DNA from: Pseudanabaena sp. M53BS1SP1A06MG
GTDB taxonomy: Bacteria; Cyanobacteriota; Cyanobacteriia; Pseudanabaenales; Pseudanabaenaceae
NCBI GenBank assembly: GCA_020404105.1
Contig: JADBWH010000022.1
Span: forward strand, 1-46,110
Direction of reading: 5' to 3'
DNA length: 46,110 nt
The notes beneath the pieces are model-generated. The model searched no databases and was not told the DNA's origin. It was given only the letters and a program-made list of their open reading frames with translations. Below are positions 41,146 through 46,110 of this stretch, piece after piece; the first letter of the stretch is position 1; every line of letters starts with the position of its first letter. The position numbers and the translations under genes were made by a program.

Positions 41146-43213
41146 GATTCACCTCCAAGACTTCGGTATATTCATATTCATAGGCACTCTTTCGCACCAA
41201 TGGATAGTTCTTACCATAGAGAACGATGTCATCGGTTTGCGTATCAGGTTTATTGGAGTTGAATACAAACACATATTCCTTACCCACACGAGGAGTCATT
41301 TCCTCGGCAACCTCCACCCGCCATTGGGTTTTAGAAACCATCACTACAAGCTGGTTTGCCAACTGGGGAATCAATCTTGCCACTTGCCGACGGTAGATTT
41401 CATCAAGGCTACCAAAGGGCGAATCCATCACCATCGGGAAAGTACTGCTATCGGGTCCCATGACTAGACCTGACTTGCTCCATTCCCTCACGCGATCGAT
41501 GATGCTGCCGATAAAAGATAAACTGAGTATTTGATTCTCTCCTGTCGAAGCTCCTGATTGAACTTCTTGACCAGCCACAGTTTCCACTAAGCTAAGTTCA
41601 TATTTTTCACTTAGTCTTGGTGTTTGCGCTTTGAACGAGATCTGGCTAAAGATTTCACAGATCCGAGTTTCCAATTGCTTGCGGAATAGCTCATTGCGAT
41701 TAGTCTTTAACTCAATCAGGAGATCGATCGCCTGTTGGGCTGCATCAATACGCTTTTGGGCAAGCCTTTGCTTACCTTCATTTTGCTTACTGCTCTTGAT
41801 TTGCTTCTGAAGATTTTCAATTTGCCCTTGATAATCAGTCCATTTCTGGAGCTTCTTACCCTTCTCTAAGGTTAAATCTTCAACCTTGCGATCGATCTCA
41901 TCAAGGCGAGTTTGCATTAGCCGAATATCCTCAATGGGACTCTTGCGTAACTGTTCGCTGATTGTTTCTAACTCTAACTCAAGGCGAGAGATTGCTGTTT
42001 TGAGGTGATTGATACTCGATTGCTTGGTATCAATACCTTGCCAAAAATCCGTAGCCTGTTTTTCTACCTCATCGACAAAACCTTCCAGTTTCAAAGTTGC
42101 AGTTTCTACATCTGCTAAACCTGCCTTCTCTAGCCAAGACTTGACCTGCTCATAGTTAGGGGAGCCATCATGCAATGCTGCACCACAGATACATTTACGC
42201 CGTTCTAATAGGTCTACCACAAAGGTCTGTTTAATATCCGCAGGTAGTTCGCCGCGTTCATGTAGCCCCTCAACTAACCCACGAAAATCAGCGATCGCAC
42301 TCGTTAGAAATACACTATAGCCTTTGGTAGAAATATCTGTCTTCAGTTGGTTCTTTAAACCTCGTAGGTTACTGCGGTTTTCCCGTTCTTGTTGCTCAAG
42401 AGCCTCACGCCGCTTTTGGATTTCATCAATACCACCTAATTCTGTCAAGCGTTGATTGCAAGACACCTTTAGCTGGTTTTGCGCGTCTAGTTCCTGTTCG
42501 ATTTCTTTAATTCGCAGTTCGCATTCAGCACTATCACTCTCTAGCTTTTGCTTTTGCGAAATCAAGGTTTTAGTTTGAGCATCGCCAATATTTTTGAGTT
42601 CATCCTCAAGGGACTTTCTCGCTTCTTTAAGATGTTTAATCGCATTGTCTAAAACCTGCACACCCAAAAGCTTTTTGGTTGCCTCAGCAATCTCATTACG
42701 ATTGTCTGATCGCACAATCTGCTCAATTCGCTCACCATCAAAGAAGAAGTACTGATGCAAACTCTTAGGTAAAATCCCATTAATTACAGCTTCAGGATGA
42801 TTTTGAGTCACCCAACGTCCATCATCTCCCGCCACTTGCAGAAATAATTCACTTTTGTTGTACTGAATATTTTTCTCTCCATTATTGGCAAGCTTATAGG
42901 CTCGGGTTAGCCGCCTCACCCGATAACGTTTCCCATCATGCTCAAATAGAACCTCTGCCCAGCATTCTACGGGCTGATTTAATTGTGATTCAGCGATCGC
43001 CTGACGATTGACAAGTTGGTCGGAGTCGCCAAAGGCTGAGGTGAACTTTTCGTATAGCACCCATGTAAAAGCATTGAGTAACGATGTTTTACCAGTTCCA
43101 TTGTTACCATGCATGATCGTAATGTTGCGATCGTCTAATCTTGCCAGCACAATTTCAGGAGTTTGCTGATAAAAACAACGAAAATTAAATAATTTGATCG
43201 AGATTAGCTTCAT
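41138..43213 (-). CDS. SMC/RecF-like ATPase (DndD-related) coupled to a Uma2 nuclease
   Basis: 691 aa. N-terminal KLISIKLFNFRCFYQQTPEI, Walker A GNNGTGKTS (36-44), FFFDGERIEQI near 157, a coiled coil with CICGAALHDG at 341-350 as a half zinc-hook-like turn, a second coiled coil, then the signature ASTGENQILSLSFIGS and Walker B MVMDSPFGSLDEIYR (about 595-609). It is related to DndD in layout but is a separate gene from the canonical dndD at 29025. Such ATPases usually work with a nuclease on DNA ends or on modified/unmodified sites. The ATG overlaps the stop of a 57-aa gene, and its end overlaps the Uma2 start, so the three form one translation unit. Confidence 0.8.
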   Translation of the reverse strand: MKLISIKLFNFRCFYQQTPEIVLARLDDRNITIMHGNNGTGKTSLLNAFTWVLYEKFTSAFGDSDQLVNRQAIAESQLNQPVECWAEVLFEHDGKRYRVRRLTRAYKLANNGEKNIQYNKSELFLQVAGDDGRWVTQNHPEAVINGILPKSLHQYFFFDGERIEQIVRSDNRNEIAEATKKLLGVQVLDNAIKHLKEARKSLEDELKNIGDAQTKTLISQKQKLESDSAECELRIKEIEQELDAQNQLKVSCNQRLTELGGIDEIQKRREALEQQERENRSNLRGLKNQLKTDISTKGYSVFLTSAIADFRGLVEGLHERGELPADIKQTFVVDLLERRKCICGAALHDGSPNYEQVKSWLEKAGLADVETATLKLEGFVDEVEKQATDFWQGIDTKQSSINHLKTAISRLELELETISEQLRKSPIEDIRLMQTRLDEIDRKVEDLTLEKGKKLQKWTDYQGQIENLQKQIKSSKQNEGKQRLAQKRIDAAQQAIDLLIELKTNRNELFRKQLETRICEIFSQISFKAQTPRLSEKYELSLVETVAGQEVQSGASTGENQILSLSFIGSIIDRVREWSKSGLVMGPDSSTFPMVMDSPFGSLDEIYRRQVARLIPQLANQLVVMVSKTQWRVEVAEEMTPRVGKEYVFVFNSNKPDTQTDDIVLYGKNYPLVRKSAYEYEYTEVLEVNHG

Positions 43214-43383
43214 TGCACAGCTTCCTTAACAATTTTGAGAATATCTTCATTAATCCGCCCCAATTCATTTTTGTCGAGCCGATCCTTTTCGATCTTTAAG
43301 ACATTACGAATAATTTGTTGAACTTCAGGTGGAGCTTTTTCAATTGGCTCATGAAGACTACTTAGACTTTGAACTTTACTCAT
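43210..43383 (-). CDS. 57-aa protein coupled to the SMC-like ATPase
   Basis: MSKVQSLSSLHEPIEKAPPE at the start, then VQQIIRNVLKIEKDRLDKNE and LGRINEDILKIVKEAVQ. Acidic/basic, helical. Its TGA overlaps the ATPase ATG (ATGA). No family known to me; a partner or clamp subunit of the ATPase is possible. Confidence 0.7.
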   Translation of the reverse strand: MSKVQSLSSLHEPIEKAPPEVQQIIRNVLKIEKDRLDKNELGRINEDILKIVKEAVQ

Positions 43384-43481
43384 TTCCAAATACTCATACG
43401 TTTATCGATTTTATCTCAGATAAAGCCTAAATTTTCATGAATCTGTAGGTTGTCGGACAAATAGGACTTATACAAAAGAAC

Positions 43482-43519
43482 GCATCGTAAGGGCAATTCA
43501 TGAATTGCCCTTACGATGC
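43482..43519. repeat. Palindromic repeat between helicase and the 57-aa gene
   Basis: Perfect 38-bp palindrome, arms GCATCGTAAGGGCAATTCA and complement, without loop. Such 'GTAAGGGCAATTCATGAATTG' units are common in cyanobacterial gaps. It lies 5 bp behind the helicase stop and may weaken read-through into the next gene. Confidence 0.7.
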
Positions 43520-43524
43520 AAATA

Positions 43525-45651
43525 CTATAAATCCATCAACCCATAGCGTTGTTGTAAATCCAATAGCTTTAGTCTAGCCTCGCCGCCGTTATCTGCTAGA
43601 TTCGCAAACTCGACAAAGCGTTGTAACTCCTTTTTGAGTAGATTACGTTCAACGTCGATTGTCTCTCTACCTAAATCAGGTGGTAACACAATCATGTCAA
43701 ATAAAGTTGCGCGTTTTTTATGAGGATGCGACCTTAAAATCCTACCTCGACGCTGAATAAACTGACGGGGATTGCTGCTACTTGCTAACATAATCGCTGT
43801 TTGAATTGCAGGAATATCGACACCTTCATCTAAACAACGAATCGCTACTAGCCCCTGTAATTCACCTGTTTCAAACCAAAGCCGTAAATCCTCACGCTCA
43901 TCTAAAGATGTTTCCGCAGTGTAAGTATTAACCCGATATCCTAATTCCGAGCCGAGTAACTGCGCCACTGCATCTAATTGGCGATTACTATCGGCTGTTA
44001 CCTCATCTTCAACCGATCCGTCACCACAATAAATCAATGTATGTGATGTATCTAGACGTTGCTGCATCAGTTCTCGCAAAGCAACTAACTTGTTAGCAGC
44101 AGATCCCAATAACCTAGCCCTTTGCATCAATAAAGCCGCTACCATTTCGTTATCATCGCGATCGCCATCAAATGCGATCGCCCTACCAATCTTTTTCGTT
44201 AAGTCAGCATATTTCTCAGTCTCGGATTCCGTCAGTTCTACCAAAATCGGATAGTAAAGATAATGCACCAAGGCTCCTGCCCTAATTGCATCCGCTAGCG
44301 TAAATTCTGGCTGGAGCACCGAGCCAAAATAATCAAATATAGCCTCAGTTCCTTGGTCGTCAAAATATCGCTCTGGAGTTGCTGACAGCGCTAGTCTCAG
44401 CCCAACATTACGAGGTAAACTCTCAACCAAACGCCTTGACCCTAAATTATGCGCCTCATCACCCACGATTAGAGTTTTCTCAGGAAAATAACGCAACTGC
44501 GACTGTAATCCCTGCCCGATCAGCGTCGCATTTGTAGTAATTACAGTCAGAAATTTTTGATTGCCCGATCGCACATTATAAAGTTGCGTAGACAGCCGAT
44601 CTTGCCAATTATGAACACTTTCAAAGGTCAAGATTGGTTCTAGCCCAAATTTTTGACATTCCCTTGACCATTGAATTACCAGATGACGATAGGGACAAAC
44701 AATCAGTAAAACCTGCAACTCAATCTTTTGATAAAGTTCCGTCGCGATCGCTAGTGCCGTAATTGTCTTACCGCTACCCGTCGCCATTTTTAACGTGCCG
44801 CGTCCACTATTCTTAAACCAATTAGCGATCGCCTGTTTCTGATAGTCGCGCAATTTCAAACAAGCGGGCAATATCGGAATACCGTGATCTAGAGTTATAG
44901 CTTTAGAAATGTAATCTTGATTTGACTCTGCCATGACAGGAGTTCTCTTCGTAAACTCATCAATGGGGAACTTGTCAGGACGCAACCGTAACAGCGATCG
45001 CTTAGCGGCTTCAGGAAAATCGAGAATTTCTAACATCGGTGTGTCGTTTTCCCATAATCGCCGAAAGTTGTCGGCTTTACTCAATGTGCGCTCTCTAACT
45101 CCCTCATCCCAAGAGCAAAACACATCTATGCATTCAAAGTTATCCAGCAAAGCGCTGGCGCTCTCATTTGCCGACCCTGTAAAAGCCACAATATTTCCTG
45201 CTTTGTCCTCAAATATTCCTAACTTCTCATGATAGATACCTCGATTACGAATATCTTTTCTAATAGCAAGTTTTATTTCTAATAGATTATGACTCAATAA
45301 CCAAGCCAGACAAGCAAGACGTTCTTGAACAACTTGTTCAAACTCTTGTTCCAGTTCTTTAATCAAGCTTTGAGTGATGATTTCTTCTTTTTGCTTAAGT
45401 CCCAACGCGATCGCTTCTGCGTCTTCTGCGGATAAGCTTGGAGACGCAATCAAACGCATCTTACCACCTGATTGAATAAGCGCAAGCAATCCTCCAGCAA
45501 CTGAAGCCATCGATGTACTTGAAAAAAATCCTACAGCTCGACTATAGAGTATAGAATGCCTTAAACAAGGAATATAAAAATCCTGTACTAAGTCACAGTA
45601 ATCACTCCGATATTCATTTTGCCAGTTGAAAGTTCTTAAGTTGCTATGCAT
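43525..45651 (-). CDS. PLD-like nuclease/DEAH helicase, Dnd restriction-type protein
   Basis: 708 aa. An N-terminal phospholipase D-like domain (about 1-200) has one HxK motif, His141 and Lys143 in YHEKLGIFEDK followed by GSANES. Then an SF2 helicase: Q-type RDYQKQAIANWF, motif I ATGSGKT (290-296), DEAH (398-401), SAT (423-425), and motif VI QFIQRRGRILR near 640. PLD plus helicase is the layout of proteins annotated as 'DNA phosphorothioation system restriction enzyme', though that role is not proved. It is the first gene of the island on the minus strand. One HKD per chain suggests that a dimer is needed for cutting. Confidence 0.83.
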   Translation of the reverse strand: MHSNLRTFNWQNEYRSDYCDLVQDFYIPCLRHSILYSRAVGFFSSTSMASVAGGLLALIQSGGKMRLIASPSLSAEDAEAIALGLKQKEEIITQSLIKELEQEFEQVVQERLACLAWLLSHNLLEIKLAIRKDIRNRGIYHEKLGIFEDKAGNIVAFTGSANESASALLDNFECIDVFCSWDEGVRERTLSKADNFRRLWENDTPMLEILDFPEAAKRSLLRLRPDKFPIDEFTKRTPVMAESNQDYISKAITLDHGIPILPACLKLRDYQKQAIANWFKNSGRGTLKMATGSGKTITALAIATELYQKIELQVLLIVCPYRHLVIQWSRECQKFGLEPILTFESVHNWQDRLSTQLYNVRSGNQKFLTVITTNATLIGQGLQSQLRYFPEKTLIVGDEAHNLGSRRLVESLPRNVGLRLALSATPERYFDDQGTEAIFDYFGSVLQPEFTLADAIRAGALVHYLYYPILVELTESETEKYADLTKKIGRAIAFDGDRDDNEMVAALLMQRARLLGSAANKLVALRELMQQRLDTSHTLIYCGDGSVEDEVTADSNRQLDAVAQLLGSELGYRVNTYTAETSLDEREDLRLWFETGELQGLVAIRCLDEGVDIPAIQTAIMLASSSNPRQFIQRRGRILRSHPHKKRATLFDMIVLPPDLGRETIDVERNLLKKELQRFVEFANLADNGGEARLKLLDLQQRYGLMDL

Positions 45652-45740
45652 AAAAAATCAAGATAGGAATTATCAAAAGTAATAGAATGTTATTAGCAGT
45701 TATGAGTATATTCATAAGCCAAAAAATAAATTGTTTTTAT

Positions 45741-45833
45741 TAGGACTTACGCAAACCGAACGAATTTCTTAGGATTGAGGTAGATGTGGTGCGGGCTTCG
45801 CCCGCACCACATCTACCCAATGCGTAAGTCCTA
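45741..45833 (-). repeat. 93-bp MITE, family B copy 2, with 5-bp target duplication
   Basis: Perfect 13-bp terminal repeats TAGGACTTACGCA/TGCGTAAGTCCTA. TTTAT is present directly at both sides (45736-45740 and 45834-45838). In reverse orientation it differs from copy 1 at two single positions and in the hairpin tip. Confidence 0.88.
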
Positions 45834-45888
45834 TTTATCTACTTCTTTACTTGATTGCTCTTCAGTTTGAGTTCACCAATGCAGCTTT

Positions 45889-46107
45889 TTAATTTTCTTT
45901 CTTTCCCTGCTTTTGTCCCACTGCTTTTTTCGACAAAAAAATTCCCACGTTGGCACTGACATTTTCTAGCATTTGCTCCCGTACTGCTATTTCTATGCCT
46001 TCTAGTGTTTTCAATTGCTCGGCATCTTTTGCTTCTGCATTCCGATACAAGATTTCTGCTATCTCTCTGGTGCAGGCTTCAAGTCTTTCTTTTTCTTCTG
46101 GTGTCAT
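45889..46107 (-). CDS. ISKra4-like transposase N-terminal ORF (at window end)
   Basis: 72 aa, ATG at 46107 only 3 bp from the window edge. MTPEEKERLEACTREIAEIL and EQLKTLEGIEIAVREQMLEN with VSANVGIF match what I recall from the N-terminal part of cyanobacterial ISKra4-type transposases. It stops at 45889 after a Lys-rich tail, with no catalytic part behind it, so it is either a first ORF of a split IS or a relic. The assignment is tentative. Confidence 0.5.
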   Translation of the reverse strand: MTPEEKERLEACTREIAEILYRNAEAKDAEQLKTLEGIEIAVREQMLENVSANVGIFLSKKAVGQKQGKKEN

Positions 46108-46110
46108 TTG

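Noticed and set aside
25282-45651. CRISPR array or cas genes in the island
   Set aside because: No regularly spaced repeats and no Cas-type protein; the only tandem repeat is an 18-bp in-gene duplication.
25282-45651. dndA or dndFGH
   Set aside because: No cysteine desulfurase and no DndF/G/H-like protein among the genes; the second SMC-like ATPase is not a duplicate of dndD, as it has a different hook and partners.

Overview
The window is a piece of a cyanobacterial chromosome, most likely from a filamentous, Pseudanabaena-like lineage. Evidence: very frequent HIP1 octamers (GCGATCGC), a CtpA-type D1-processing protease, an HmpF-like pilus motility protein, XisH/XisI-type proteins, a PirA-like small protein under a perfect NtcA box, and many palindromic MITE-like repeats. 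The genus is an inference from gene style; no rRNA is present to settle it.

Region 1 (1-25,281) is mostly housekeeping. It opens with an IS5-like element broken by two nested palindromic elements. Then come cobB/cbiA (+), an ABC-2 polysaccharide-type permease (-), pheS (-), a LysM/M23 envelope peptidase (-), a GH57 branching-enzyme-type protein (+), a PirA-like small protein (+), tldD (-), tRNA-Gly(GCC) (-), a flavin reductase-like protein (-), a 44-aa membrane protein (-), a GIY-YIG protein, a small membrane protein coupled to an OppC-type permease, hmpF, a small Cys protein, a cyclophilin (-), a phasin-like coiled-coil protein, rsmI, a RluD-type pseudouridine synthase (-), an FAD oxidoreductase, ctpA (-) and cobS. 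Convergent pairs are separated by strong hairpins. IS4- and IS1-like remnants lie in the gaps.

Region 2 (25,282-45,651) is a 20-kb accessory island, almost all on the minus strand, built around DNA phosphorothioation (Dnd). In transcription order it holds: a PLD/DEAH-helicase restriction-type protein; a 57-aa protein, an SMC-like ATPase and a Uma2-type nuclease with overlapping reading frames; a DUF5674-like small protein and a 119-aa unknown; Dnd-associated protein 4; a DndB/DGQHR protein and an unknown 447-aa partner; two tandem AAA ATPase plus PD-(D/E)XK paralogues; dndC, dndD, dndE; a broken xisH with intact xisI; and a phosphorothioation-associated methyltransferase with an internal domain duplication. 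Two genes run on the plus strand: a solo xisI and an M15-like protein. No dndA and no dndFGH are visible, so sulfur must come from a cysteine desulfurase elsewhere, and restriction, if present, must use other effectors. Candidates are the helicase, the ATPase-Uma2 unit and the AAA-nuclease pair. These form the most likely undescribed system here.

The window ends (45,652-46,110) in a 93-bp MITE with target duplication, a near copy of one at 19,605, and an ISKra4-like N-terminal ORF.
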